Shown here in pieces: positions 44,417 through 52,903 of a DNA stretch of 64,000 nt. The notes below the pieces were generated by a model. That model did not search any database. It worked only from the letters and a program-made list of their open reading frames with translations, and was not told the origin of the DNA. Both the position numbers and the translations under genes were made by a program. Position 1 is the stretch's first letter; each line of letters begins with the position of its first letter. The stretch comes from JANNMJ01 sp031397815 (GTDB lineage Bacteria > Bacteroidota > Bacteroidia > Cytophagales > Hymenobacteraceae), in contig JANNMJ010000196.1 in the NCBI GenBank assembly GCA_031397815.1, positions 1-64,000 on the forward strand, given 5' to 3'.

Positions 44417-44493
44417 GTAGCGGCGGCTCTCCGAGCCGCCATTGGTTAAGCCAGTCAACAAGTAAGCCCGGCGGCTCGGAGAGCCGCCGCTAC
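44417..44493. repeat. Palindromic repeat between moaD and moaE
   Basis: GTAGCGGCGGCTCTCCGAGC at the left is the start of a 24-bp arm that recurs inverted at the right end, with about 29 bp between. The right end reaches into moaD: the TAG stop codon of moaD is the second to fourth bases of the repeat arm. In the moaD-moaE mRNA it would form a strong hairpin. Confidence 0.85.
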
Positions 44494-44732
44494 CCCCCGC
44501 TAACCGGCGGAATCAGCGCGATTTCGTCGCGCTCGTGCAGGCGGTCGGCGGGCTGTGCGTATTCGTTATTGACCGCGATGGCCAGGCTGCGCAGATTGTT
44601 GAGCGCCGGGTAAGAGGTGCGCAGGTGCGCGAGCAGGTCGCCGACGGATTGCTCGGGGGGCATTTCGAGTGATAAAGTCGATTGACCGACCACTTCGCGG
44701 GCAATGCCGAAGAGTGCGATTGTAAGGTTCAT
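44490..44732 (-). CDS. moaD: Molybdopterin synthase sulfur-carrier subunit
   Basis: An 80-residue ubiquitin-like protein that carries sulfur as a C-terminal thiocarboxylate to MoaE. It starts MNLTIALFGIAREVVGQ, contains LLAHLRTSYPALNNLRSLAIAVNNEYA, and ends in the required Gly-Gly (IPPVSGG). The ATG at 44732 is chosen because the longer frame has no family similarity. The stop codon lies in the palindromic repeat that follows. Divergent from moaA, with 112 bp between the starts. Confidence 0.93.
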   Translation of the reverse strand: MNLTIALFGIAREVVGQSTLSLEMPPEQSVGDLLAHLRTSYPALNNLRSLAIAVNNEYAQPADRLHERDEIALIPPVSGG

Positions 44733-44844
44733 AGGGTTCCTGACGACTATAGACGACTGCCGCCCCCGCGAAGTACGTGAACACAATCGGCGCGGGTGCG
44801 TTTGGAGATCAGAATAGCCGCCCGGCCCCCATCTTGCCGCCCCC

Positions 44845-45858
44845 TTGACCCATTCCGCCCGCTCTGTGCTTTACGACAACCACGGCCGTCCGCTCGAATA
44901 CGTGCGGATTGCCGTGACCGACCGGTGCAATCTGCGGTGTTTTTACTGTATGCCGGAAGAGGGCATCGCCTTCGCGCCGCGTCAGGAATTGCTCACCTAC
45001 GAAGAGCTGACCCGCGTCGTGCGGCTGCTCACCGAGCTGGGCGTCCGGAAAGTGCGTCTCACCGGCGGCGAGCCATTCGTGCGGCGCGGCCTGATGGAGT
45101 TTATCGCCACGCTCAGCAAAATCCCCGGCCTCGACGATATCAGTCTCACCACCAACGGTGTGCTAACGGCGCCGCACGTCCCCGAGCTGGTGCGGCTCGG
45201 CATCCGCAGCGTCAACCTCAGCCTCGATACCCTCGACCGCCAACGCTTCTTCGACATCACCCGTCGCGATGAGTTGCCCGCCGTTCTCGCCACCCTTGAT
45301 GCGCTGCTCGCGGCCGGTATCCACGTCAAGCTCAACGCCGTGGTGATGGACGGCCAGAACACGCAGGACATTCTCCCCCTCGCCGTCCTCACCCGCGACC
45401 TGCCGCTCAGCGTCCGGTTCATCGAGGAGATGCCGTTCAACGGCGGCTCGCACATCACGCCCGCCGCCATTCCGTGGAATCACACGCGCATCCGGCAGCA
45501 TCTGGAAGCGCATTTTCCGGGCCTGACCCCCGTTCCAACGGCGCCCGGCGGCACGGCGTCTGATTATTCTATTCCCGGTCACGCGGGCCAAGTGGGCATT
45601 ATCGCGGCGTATTCGCGCACGTTCTGCGGCACCTGCAACCGCCTCCGCCTGACACCCGAAGGCGGCCTAAAAACCTGCCTCTACGACCAAGGCGTCCTCG
45701 ATGTGCGCGCCCTGCTACGCGGCGGCGCCTCTGATGATGCCGTGCAAACCGCCCTCGCGGCAGCCTTTCGCCACCGCGCCGCCAACGGGTTTGAGGCCGA
45801 GCGCCTGCGGCCCACCCACCAGCTCAGCTTCGAGTCGATGGCGACGATTGGGGGGTGA
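44845..45858 (+). CDS. moaA: GTP 3',8-cyclase
   Basis: A radical-SAM enzyme for the first step of molybdenum-cofactor synthesis, GTP to 3',8-cyclo-GTP. The 337 residues hold the N-terminal cluster motif C28-x3-C32-x2-C35 (CNLRCFYC) and RKVRLTGGEPFVR. The second cluster motif is FCGTCNRLRLTPEGGLKTC (about 260-279), and the C-terminal Gly-Gly (ATIGG) needed for MoaC interaction is present. The start is TTG at 44845; GTG at 44866 would give VLYDNHGRPLEYVRI and is also possible. Confidence 0.95.
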   Translation: MTHSARSVLYDNHGRPLEYVRIAVTDRCNLRCFYCMPEEGIAFAPRQELLTYEELTRVVRLLTELGVRKVRLTGGEPFVRRGLMEFIATLSKIPGLDDISLTTNGVLTAPHVPELVRLGIRSVNLSLDTLDRQRFFDITRRDELPAVLATLDALLAAGIHVKLNAVVMDGQNTQDILPLAVLTRDLPLSVRFIEEMPFNGGSHITPAAIPWNHTRIRQHLEAHFPGLTPVPTAPGGTASDYSIPGHAGQVGIIAAYSRTFCGTCNRLRLTPEGGLKTCLYDQGVLDVRALLRGGASDDAVQTALAAAFRHRAANGFEAERLRPTHQLSFESMATIGG

Positions 45859-45904
45859 AGTGCCTCAACGGACGGCTACACGGTTGACCGATAGATTTTT
45901 CGAC

Positions 45905-46017
45905 TTTGTCATTGCGAGGAACGAAGCAATCCTCGTTTGCTCGGTGCGAACGCTTATCCGGGTTGAGCAAACGAGGATTGCCACGTCGTCGCAAAGCCTC
46001 CTCCTCGCAATGACAAA
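45905..46017. repeat. GTCATTGCGAGG inverted-repeat element, copy 2
   Basis: TTTGTCATTGCGAGGA at the left and TCCTCGCAATGACAAA at the right (16-bp perfect ends, 113 bp in all), with an inner inverted pair CGTTTGCTC / GAGCAAACG. Same family as 36761-36868. It lies between moaA and the AraC gene. Confidence 0.82.
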
Positions 46018-46084
46018 ATCTCCGGTAATTTTTGGCTGACCGCTTAATGCTGTGCTGGGTCAACGCTTTTAATGTGCCTCAGAA

Positions 46085-47053
46085 ATGCCTGAACGCTCCC
46101 GCCCTTCGCGCCCCTCGTGGCACCTGCCGACGTACCGGATTGGTCATTTTCTGAACCAGCCCGATAACCCGACCGGCTTCGCCATCACCTGTTTCAGTAA
46201 AATGGCGGAGCCGCAGGTGGAAGACCTGCACAAGCACACGTTTTACGAGATTATCTGGATTGAAGCGGGCGCTTGCCGTCAGCTCATCGATTATAAAGAA
46301 TACGCCGTGACGCCGGGCACGCTGTTTTTCATCTCGCCCGGCCAAGTTCACCGGTTCGAGGAGTGGCAGCACGTATCCGGCGGGAGTATTTTATTTACCG
46401 AGGCGTTTTTTCTGTTGAATCAGCAGAATAAAGACGCGCTTTTTGAGCTGAGCTTTCTCGATAATGTGTACGCCAACCCGCTCGTGCGACCCGACGCGGC
46501 CAATTACCAAAGTATCCGGCAGTTGATTGCGCTTTTGCAGGATGAATACCGACGGCCGGATGCTTCGGCGCGGGTGGAGCAGGCACTGTTGCACGCCCTG
46601 CTCGGCCAGATTCAGCGGACAGTAGATATGGCGGAAGGCCGCTGCGGTCAGCCGCCCGCCGACCCTGCGCGCCCGGTCGCGGCGCCCGTGTTTTCGGCGG
46701 CGTACTTGGTGCTCTTCAAGAGGTTCAAGCTCCTGCTCGATGCCCATTACGCCGAGGCGCTCACGGCGGGCGCCTACGCCGACCGCCTCGCCGTGACGCC
46801 GCACCACCTCAACCACGTCGTGAAACGCATTGCGGGCACCACGGTGAGCGCGATGATACGCGCCCGCACCATCCTCGAAGCCAAGCGCCTCCTCACGTTC
46901 ACCGACCTGAGCATGACCGAAGTAGCCGCGCAGCTCGGCATCTTCGACTCGTCGTATTTCGCCAAGCTCTTCCGCGCCGAAACCGGCCACGCACCACTCG
47001 CCTTCCGACAGACCATCTCCGAATCGTACCGAAAAGAGTCTGTTTCGTCGTGA
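46085..47053 (+). CDS. AraC-family transcriptional regulator
   Basis: A 322-residue regulator. The N-terminal cupin-type sensor domain has HKHTFYEIIWIEAGACRQLIDYKEYAVTPGTLFFISPGQVHRF. The C-terminal double helix-turn-helix has YADRLAVTPHHLNHVVKRIAGTTVSAMIRARTILEAKRLLTFTDLSMTEVAAQLGIFDSSYFAKLFRAETGHAPLAFR. Start ATG at 46085. It is followed on the same strand by an NTF2-like gene with its own promoter-like box, and then an SDR gene; it probably controls that small unit. The ligand is unknown. Confidence 0.92.
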   Translation: MPERSRPSRPSWHLPTYRIGHFLNQPDNPTGFAITCFSKMAEPQVEDLHKHTFYEIIWIEAGACRQLIDYKEYAVTPGTLFFISPGQVHRFEEWQHVSGGSILFTEAFFLLNQQNKDALFELSFLDNVYANPLVRPDAANYQSIRQLIALLQDEYRRPDASARVEQALLHALLGQIQRTVDMAEGRCGQPPADPARPVAAPVFSAAYLVLFKRFKLLLDAHYAEALTAGAYADRLAVTPHHLNHVVKRIAGTTVSAMIRARTILEAKRLLTFTDLSMTEVAAQLGIFDSSYFAKLFRAETGHAPLAFRQTISESYRKESVSS

Positions 47054-47074
47054 CCGCGCGCCGGGGGGTGCCGT

Positions 47075-47082
47075 GACCTTTG
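47075..47082 (+). promoter_or_regulatory. -7 box upstream of the NTF2-like gene
   Basis: GACCTTTG, one change from TAnnTTTG, ending 29 bp before the ATG at 47112. It suggests the NTF2-like and SDR genes have a promoter of their own just after the AraC stop. Confidence 0.4.
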
Positions 47083-47111
47083 TGTCATCATTTAACCCCC
47101 TAATTTTTCGG

Positions 47112-47465
47112 ATGACACAAGAACAGATTGCGGCAACGCTCGACGAATTAATTGCGACCATGGCCGCTGGAAAAGCGATGGAAGCCTTCGATACTTTTTA
47201 CCACGACGACCTCGAAAAAACCGACCTCGACGGCGTCACGCACTACGGGAAGGCCAAAAACCGGGAAGTTGGCGCCGAGCTGCTCTCGAAAGTGGTGGAC
47301 GTTCGGGATTTTACGGCCGTCGGGAAAGTCGTGAAGGATAATCGGAGCTTTTTAATCTGGTCCCTCGACTTCGACCACGCCGATAATGGCCCCGTGAAAG
47401 TGGTGGAAGTAGCGATTCAGGATTGGCAGGATGGTAAAATCATCCGCGAGCGGTATGTCGCTTAA
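47112..47465 (+). CDS. NTF2/SnoaL-like small protein
   Basis: A 117-residue single-domain protein of the NTF2-like superfamily, starting MTQEQIAATLDELIATMAAGKAMEAFDTFYHDDLEKTDLDG. The cone-fold pattern continues with FTAVGKVVKDNRSFLIWSLDF and ends VVEVAIQDWQDGKIIRERYVA. Members act as small enzymes (isomerases, cyclases) or ligand binders; no catalytic residue can be assigned. The ATG at 47112 is 20 bp upstream of the SDR gene end-to-start gap, so the two are likely co-transcribed. Confidence 0.75.
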   Translation: MTQEQIAATLDELIATMAAGKAMEAFDTFYHDDLEKTDLDGVTHYGKAKNREVGAELLSKVVDVRDFTAVGKVVKDNRSFLIWSLDFDHADNGPVKVVEVAIQDWQDGKIIRERYVA

Positions 47466-47484
47466 CCCGACGACCGCGTCCGCA

Positions 47485-48330
47485 ATGACCCATCCGCAGC
47501 TCAAAATCTGGCTCATCACCGGCGTATCCAGCGGTTTGGGGCAGGCGCTCGCCGAAGCAGTGGTGGCGCAGGGCGATTTCGTGGTCGGCACCTTCCGCGA
47601 GGCCGGGGCGGCGACGGCGTTCACGCGTCGGCATCAGCCCAACGCCCTCGGCCTCGTCCTCGATATCACCGACGCGCCTGCCACCGACGCGGCTTTCCGG
47701 CAAATCGAGCAGCAAATCGGCCGCCTCGACGTCCTCGTCAACAACGCCGGTTACGGCTTAGCGGGCGCCGTAGAGGAAACATCGGAAGCCGAAGCCCGCG
47801 CCTTATTCGAGGTGAATGTGTTCGGTCCGCTCCGCCTCACGCAGCACGCGCTGCCGCTTTTGCGGGCGCAGGGCAACGGGCAAATCGTGCAGATATCGTC
47901 GCACGCCGGTTTCAAGGCTTTCCCCGGATTCGGGCTTTACAGCGCCAGTAAATTCGCGTTGGAAGGCTTTTCCGAAGCCCTCGCCGACGAAGTAGCGCCG
48001 CACGGCATCCGCGTGATGATCGTGCAGCCCGGCCCCTTCCGGACCGAGTTCGCCGGGCGCAACTTCCGGCTCGCCACCACCCAATTACCGGCCTACGAAG
48101 CCACCGCAGGCGCTTTCCGCCAACGAATGGCCGCCGTAAATGGTCAGCAGGAAGGCGACCCCGCCAAAGCCGCCCAAGCCATTCTAGCCGCAGTTTATGC
48201 AGAAACGCCCCCGCAACGCCTGCCGTTAGGTAAAATCGCGTTGAACACGATTCAAACGAAGCTCAACACCGTACAAAAAGCGCTGGATGCCGGGCGGGAA
48301 GTGGCGGCGAATGTGGTTTTTAATTCCTGA
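47485..48330 (+). CDS. Short-chain dehydrogenase/reductase
   Basis: A 281-residue classical SDR. The cofactor motif is WLITGVSSGLGQAL, followed by LDITD, NNAGYGLAGAVEE, the Ser in IVQISSHAGF, and the catalytic YSASK in GLYSASKFALEGFSEALADEV. PGPFRTEFAG follows. The substrate is unknown. I chose the ATG at 47485; one at 47455 would overlap the upstream gene. It is the last gene of the AraC-NTF2-SDR group. Confidence 0.9.
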   Translation: MTHPQLKIWLITGVSSGLGQALAEAVVAQGDFVVGTFREAGAATAFTRRHQPNALGLVLDITDAPATDAAFRQIEQQIGRLDVLVNNAGYGLAGAVEETSEAEARALFEVNVFGPLRLTQHALPLLRAQGNGQIVQISSHAGFKAFPGFGLYSASKFALEGFSEALADEVAPHGIRVMIVQPGPFRTEFAGRNFRLATTQLPAYEATAGAFRQRMAAVNGQQEGDPAKAAQAILAAVYAETPPQRLPLGKIALNTIQTKLNTVQKALDAGREVAANVVFNS

Positions 48331-48375
48331 ATTTGTGGGGCTGAGTGATTGTTTTAATCATTCGGCCCCGCAAAT
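48331..48375 (+). terminator. Hairpin after the SDR gene
   Basis: ATTTGTGGGGC...GTGATT and AATCAT...GCCCCGCAAAT pair for about 18 bp with two mismatches, starting directly after the stop codon. It is not followed by a T run, so it may be a processing or stability element rather than a true terminator. Confidence 0.5.
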
Positions 48376-48401
48376 CCATCACCACCGATACTGGGCGTGC
48401 T

Positions 48402-48455
48402 TAGGGACACCTATTGGCGTCCTGTTCAAGCAGAGGACGCCAATAGGCGTCCCTA
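48402..48455. repeat. Small hairpin repeat
   Basis: TAGGGACACCTATTGGCGTC with the following CT, and its reverse complement ending CCTATTGGCG/TCCCTA, pair for 22 bp with one mismatch around a 10-base loop. It lies between the convergent SDR and mobB-mobA genes. No second copy is seen in the window. Confidence 0.65.
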
Positions 48456-48497
48456 CGAAGGCGTGCATCCATCCTGAAACCTAGCTCAGGAGCTTCC

Positions 48498-49643
48498 CTA
48501 ACCTAACTCCCGCTCGGCCGCTTCGCGCTCTTCCGGCGTATTCACGTTGCGCAGCTCGGCGGGGGCGGGCGGCGTCAGTAGGGCCGTGTTGGAATTAATC
48601 AGGACTTTGCGCGGACACGAATATCCCTGCGCCAGAAATTGCAATAAAACGCCGTAGGCGCGCGGCTCCCAGAGGGCAATCAGCGGTTCGGGAAACTGGG
48701 TGGCGGGGTCGAGGAAAGCGGTGGCGAGGTGCTGCGGATGTCGGTTTTCGACTAAAAACCGAAGCGAATCGGCGCTCAGAAACGGCAAGTCACACGCTAC
48801 TACGAGCCACGTAGCGTTTGGGTCGTGGCGGAACGCGGTGAGGATGCCACCCATCGGGCCGAGGTCGAGGAATTGGTCGGGGAGCGCCAGTAGGTGCGGC
48901 GGTAAATCGGTGAGCTGGTCGGGTTGGCCGGAAATGGCCACATCGGTGCAAAACGGCGCCAATAGGGCGGCGGCGTGGGCGCGCTGCTCAGTGGCGTGGT
49001 GATAGCGGAGACGGCTTTTGTCGGTCTGCATTCGCTGGCTGCGGCCGCCCGCCAACACCAGCCCGCGCACGGGTGTTTGGGCAGCGGCTTGCCACTGTTG
49101 TAACCACGCGGCGATGGCGTCGGTGGCGTGCAGCGGCAGCACCGGCACTGCCTGCGTGGCGGCGCCGAGGTGGTTTTTTACCACATCGGGCACGTCGGTT
49201 TCGCCGTCGCTGAGCAGTATTAGTTGCACATCGGTCAGCCGGTCGAGCTTCTTGTCGAGCGGCTTACGCGGGTCGATAATCACGATTTGCTGACGCGCTC
49301 GGAAGTGATTGCCGTTCACCAGCACCGCGCTCAGATGCGCCAATTGCGGCCGCTGGCCGAAGGGCGTAATCTCGGGCTGCGTGTCGAGGCGCCGGAAATG
49401 AATCTTGTCGGTTAGCTCGGCCCCGGCGCCGAGGGTGAGCAGCGAATCCGTTGGCGGCGCGCCATCGCCGGTGGCGTGGTCGGCGTCGACGTACCCAACC
49501 TGCGCGGTGGGCGCCAGCAGCGGCAGCAACCGCCCCACCAACTCCTTGATGACCCCGCACGGCGCGCCCAGAATCGCCAACTCTTGGCGGTGAAACTCGC
49601 CGACGTCGGGGCGCGTCAGGTAAGCGTGTTTTTGGTGGCTCAT
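48498..49643 (-). CDS. mobA: MobB-MobA fusion, molybdenum-cofactor guanylyltransferase
   Basis: A 381-residue two-part protein. The C-terminal part (about 193-381) is MobA, which adds GMP to molybdopterin: VRGLVLAGGRSQRMQTDKSRLRYH is the nucleotide-binding signature, with ALPDQFLDLGPMGGILTAF and VVACDLPFLSADSL. The N-terminal part (about 20-190) resembles MobB, with DVQLILLSDGETDVPDV in the usual place. However, the P-loop position reads LGAPCGVIKELVGRL and lacks the GKT/S of an active Walker A motif. MobB-MobA fusions are known in Bacteroidota. It lies 32 bp downstream of moaC on the same strand. Confidence 0.88.
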   Translation of the reverse strand: MSHQKHAYLTRPDVGEFHRQELAILGAPCGVIKELVGRLLPLLAPTAQVGYVDADHATGDGAPPTDSLLTLGAGAELTDKIHFRRLDTQPEITPFGQRPQLAHLSAVLVNGNHFRARQQIVIIDPRKPLDKKLDRLTDVQLILLSDGETDVPDVVKNHLGAATQAVPVLPLHATDAIAAWLQQWQAAAQTPVRGLVLAGGRSQRMQTDKSRLRYHHATEQRAHAAALLAPFCTDVAISGQPDQLTDLPPHLLALPDQFLDLGPMGGILTAFRHDPNATWLVVACDLPFLSADSLRFLVENRHPQHLATAFLDPATQFPEPLIALWEPRAYGVLLQFLAQGYSCPRKVLINSNTALLTPPAPAELRNVNTPEEREAAERELG

Positions 49644-49675
49644 AAAAACGGGGGAAGGGTAGGGGAGAGGGGCTT

Positions 49676-50230
49676 TTAGGCGCCTTCGTACTGAAAATCG
49701 CGCTTACCGCCGGTCTTCCGAATAAGGCGGGTTTCCTGAATGACGATGTTCGTCGATAAGGCCTTACACATATCGTACACCGTCAGGGCGGCGATGGTGG
49801 CGCCGGTCAGGGCCTCCATTTCCACGCCCGTCTTGCCCGTCACCACCGCCGTGCATTCGATGACGAGCGCATCGGGCAGCGCCGGGGTGATGCGAATCTG
49901 GCAATCGTCGAGGCCGAGCGGGTGGCAGAGCGGAATGAGGTGCGCCGTCTGTTTCGCCGCCATCACCCCCGCGATAATGGCCGTCTGAAACACGGGGCCT
50001 TTGCGGGTCGGCAGGTCGCCGTGCTGCACGAGGGCGAGTAAATCGGCGCCGAGCCACACGCGGCTGCGGGCCGTCGCTACGCGCCGTGAGGCCGCTTTTG
50101 CACTGACATCGACCATCGCGGGCTGCCCCGTCGCGGCGTCAATGTGGGTGAGGCGCGGCGTATCAGCAGCGTTTTCAGGAATTGCTTCAGACATCATTTC
50201 GGGCTTCGTTTCAGGCTTCGTTTCAGGCAT
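49676..50230 (-). CDS. moaC: Cyclic pyranopterin monophosphate synthase
   Basis: Second enzyme of molybdenum-cofactor synthesis, acting on the MoaA product. The 184 residues include an unusual N-terminal repeat (MPETKPETKPEMMSEAIPEN), then the family core: RLTHIDAATGQPAMVDVSAK, GPVFQTAIIAGVMAAKQTAHLIPLCHPLGLDDC and VEMEALTGATIAALTVYDMCKAL. A catalytic Lys is in TGGKRDFQYEG. The ATG at 50230 avoids overlap with moeA, which starts divergently 65 bp away. It is probably co-transcribed with mobB-mobA. Confidence 0.95.
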   Translation of the reverse strand: MPETKPETKPEMMSEAIPENAADTPRLTHIDAATGQPAMVDVSAKAASRRVATARSRVWLGADLLALVQHGDLPTRKGPVFQTAIIAGVMAAKQTAHLIPLCHPLGLDDCQIRITPALPDALVIECTAVVTGKTGVEMEALTGATIAALTVYDMCKALSTNIVIQETRLIRKTGGKRDFQYEGA

Positions 50231-50294
50231 CGGAGACGAACGGCGGTAAGTTGCGGCCCTGACCGCCGATCCGTACGCCCCATACGACGAAAGT

Positions 50295-51518
50295 ATGCTC
50301 ACCGTCGAAGAAGCCGCCCACCGGGTGGCCGCCACTGCCCAGCCGCTCGCCCCGGAACCCGTGTCCCTGAACGAGGCCGCCGGGCGCACCCTCCACGAAA
50401 CCCTGCGCGCCGACCGCCCCTTCCCGCCCTTCAACCGCGTGACGATGGACGGAATCGCGCTCGCGTTCGCCGCCCTTGCGGCCGGTCAAACCACGTTCGT
50501 CATCGAGCGCACCCAGCTCGCCGGACAGCCGCCGCAGCCGCTTCGTTCGCCCTCAACGGCCGCCGTCGAGATTATGACCGGCGCCGCCCTCCCGCCCGGC
50601 GCCGATACCGTGGTGCGGTACGAAGACCTCCACATTAGCCCCGGCCCCGACGGCCAACGGCACGCCACCGTGCTGGTGCCGCCCCCGGCAGCCGGGCACA
50701 ACGTCCACCCGGTAGGGTCCGATTGCGCCGTCGGCACGCCGCTGCTGCTGCCCGGCACGTGCCTCGGAGCGCCGGAAATGGCCGTTGTCGCCACCGTGGG
50801 GGCGCATACCGTGCAAGTGACCCGCCGCGCGCGGGTGGCCGTAGTGAGCACCGGCGACGAGCTGGTACCCGTCGAAAACACCCCGTTACCGCACCAAATC
50901 CGGCGCTCCAACGCCCTGATGCTCGCCGTAGCGGTGCGCGCGACGGGTGCCGCCGTCAGCACTTTCCATTTCCCCGACGACCCCGCCGCCCTCCGCATCG
51001 GCCTCCCCGCCCTCCTCACCGACTACGATTTGCTCCTCCTGAGCGGCGGCGTTTCGAAAGGGAAAGCCGATTTCCTCCCCACCGCCCTCCGCGAAGCCGG
51101 TGCCGAGGAGATTTTCCACGAAGTGAGTCAGCGTCCCGGCAAGCCGCTCTGGTTCGGCCGAAAGCCGGGTGGCGCAGTAGTGTTCGGGCTGCCCGGCAAC
51201 CCCGTCTCCACCTTCCTGACCTACCACCGCTACGCCGCCCCGTGGCTGCGCACCGTGCAAGCGCCCCTTGCCGTAACGCCGCCGCCGCCCACCTTCGCCG
51301 CCCTCGCCGAAGACGTGCGTTTCAAGCCCGCGCTCACCTATTTCCTCTTAGTCCGCCTCGAATCCGGAGAAACCGACGGCATCCTGCGCGCCCACCCCGT
51401 CTTCCCTAACAGCTCCGGCGATATGACCAGCCTTTTACCGGCGCACGGATTTATGGAGCTACCGCTGGAGAGAGATTTTTTCAGGGAAGGGGAGGTGTGG
51501 AAGGTGTGGCGGTTTTGA
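50295..51518 (+). CDS. moeA: Molybdopterin molybdenumtransferase
   Basis: Inserts molybdate into adenylylated molybdopterin. The 407 residues contain AAGRTLHETLRADRPFPPFNRVTMDGIALAF, IMTGAALPPGADTVVRYED, VAVVSTGDELV, the central LLLLSGGVSKGKADFLPTALREAG, FGLPGNPVSTFLTYHRYA and a C-terminal beta domain. Start ATG at 50295. No MogA-like adenylyltransferase gene is seen in the window, although one is normally needed. The following 265 bp (51519-51783) hold no gene. Confidence 0.95.
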   Translation: MLTVEEAAHRVAATAQPLAPEPVSLNEAAGRTLHETLRADRPFPPFNRVTMDGIALAFAALAAGQTTFVIERTQLAGQPPQPLRSPSTAAVEIMTGAALPPGADTVVRYEDLHISPGPDGQRHATVLVPPPAAGHNVHPVGSDCAVGTPLLLPGTCLGAPEMAVVATVGAHTVQVTRRARVAVVSTGDELVPVENTPLPHQIRRSNALMLAVAVRATGAAVSTFHFPDDPAALRIGLPALLTDYDLLLLSGGVSKGKADFLPTALREAGAEEIFHEVSQRPGKPLWFGRKPGGAVVFGLPGNPVSTFLTYHRYAAPWLRTVQAPLAVTPPPPTFAALAEDVRFKPALTYFLLVRLESGETDGILRAHPVFPNSSGDMTSLLPAHGFMELPLERDFFREGEVWKVWRF

Positions 51519-51783
51519 AGGGTCATTTATTTATTATTTTGGATAATAAGACTCGTGAATTAAATCCGTAGCAACGGTCAAAAATTGAAATACAAGCCCC
51601 AAACGGGTGGGCGCCACTAATACTCTACTTCGTGATAAGGTGGCGCATGTGGTTGCGGCCCGCTCATCGGCTGGTGATGATTGAACGCCCCAGCGTCCAC
51701 CAATTTTTAGACTTTTCCGTTAGGTAGCTATTGGAAGAAACCTAAAAGGCTATTGGCTGCTGAGCAAAACAGGAAGGCCCTGC

Positions 51784-52872
51784 CTAGCGCGGCCTGTTTC
51801 GGAGAGCATTTGCCTTGGTTTGGGCAAGACGAGCACACCACACCTCGCTAGTGTTAGTCCACTCCTGAGAAACGCTTGCGCTGTCTGCCAGCATAGCCAG
51901 AGTACGTCGGAAGTCCGGGCTGGCCTTGAACTCACGCTTCACCTCGTCGCTGAAACTCATGTCGGCCTTCTGGCGGATGCGCTTGCATTGGCCGTACCGT
52001 TCACCAACCAGTTCGACCCACTCAAAATGTCGGTCGAGCGCAGCCCGGCTGTTAGCGTAGGTGAGAACGGCCGAGTCGCTTCTGATTTGGTCGAGGAGTT
52101 GTTTGGCGTAAGCATTCGCTTTAGCTTGGCAGTTGCAGTAACGCCGGGCCAAATCAGTGCCGGTTGCACCCGCAGGAATCTTGTCCACCTCGTCAACAGC
52201 AAGCGGCTTTGGGGGCTCTGTCTGTTTGCCGCAGGTTGGGAACGAGGTGCTTACCGCAGCGATAACAGGACTTACCGTTCTACCGTTGGGGCTAACGTAC
52301 TTGAACAGCAAGCCGACCCAAGCTCCTTTCAGCAACACCTGCTTTTCGTAGTAACCGGTATCAGCACCGAGTGCGCCGGAGATTACGTAAGAATCCTGGA
52401 ACAGCTCTTTTTGGTACACAAGCCCTCGCTGGTTATATCTCCGAAAGGAGGCCCGGAAGGCAGCCTCGACACTCTCCCCCTCAATACGTGGTCTGCCCCA
52501 GGTGAGCATTTGTACACCGCCGTTTCGAGAGGTAAACTCCTGTCCATGACCGTTTGCTGATTCTCCTTGCGGTAGCAAGTACCCCGCTGGGTACTGGATG
52601 CAAAAGCCGAAGCGATCATTTTGGTAACGGTCTAGCCTAGACAGATCAACCGCTGGTGCCGCAACTGGTACGCTCGTCTGAACTCGTTGCGAGTCAAAAA
52701 GCTCATTGAAAAACCCTTTGGATTCAGTGCTGTCTTTTTGCGCTGTCTGCTGTTGTTCCTTGTCGCCAGCCTCTCTACTGCGCTTTGCGGCTGAGGCTTT
52801 TTCATCGGTTGAGGTGCAGCTAAACGACAGGGTGAGCGTAAGGCAGCTCACGAAAAGGAGTGGGGCTCTCAT
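51784..52872 (-). CDS. Lipoprotein of unknown function
   Basis: A 362-residue lipoprotein with the signal MRAPLLFVSCLTLTLSFSC (Cys19 as lipid site) and a charged, Gln-rich linker (KRSREAGDKEQQQTAQKDSTESK). A domain with RYQNDRFGFCIQYPAGYLLPQGESANG and YVISGALGADTGYYEKQVLLKGAW follows; it looks like the stress-type lipid-binding folds often seen in envelope lipoproteins. The C-terminal part is helical (YCNCQAKANAYAKQLLDQI, CKRIRQKADMSFSDEVKREF). No catalytic motif is recognised. Its composition is less GC-rich than its left neighbours. It is 31 bp after the next lipoprotein gene on the same strand. Confidence 0.65.
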   Translation of the reverse strand: MRAPLLFVSCLTLTLSFSCTSTDEKASAAKRSREAGDKEQQQTAQKDSTESKGFFNELFDSQRVQTSVPVAAPAVDLSRLDRYQNDRFGFCIQYPAGYLLPQGESANGHGQEFTSRNGGVQMLTWGRPRIEGESVEAAFRASFRRYNQRGLVYQKELFQDSYVISGALGADTGYYEKQVLLKGAWVGLLFKYVSPNGRTVSPVIAAVSTSFPTCGKQTEPPKPLAVDEVDKIPAGATGTDLARRYCNCQAKANAYAKQLLDQIRSDSAVLTYANSRAALDRHFEWVELVGERYGQCKRIRQKADMSFSDEVKREFKASPDFRRTLAMLADSASVSQEWTNTSEVWCARLAQTKANALRNRPR

Positions 52873-52903
52873 TTTGAGAAAGCAGGGTTAAAGTAACGGC
52901 CGC

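Noticed and set aside
43596..44420. A long frame reading GLTPPSLGLTPP repeats into moaE
   Set aside because: It stays open only because the minisatellite period is a multiple of three, and it continues antisense to moaE.
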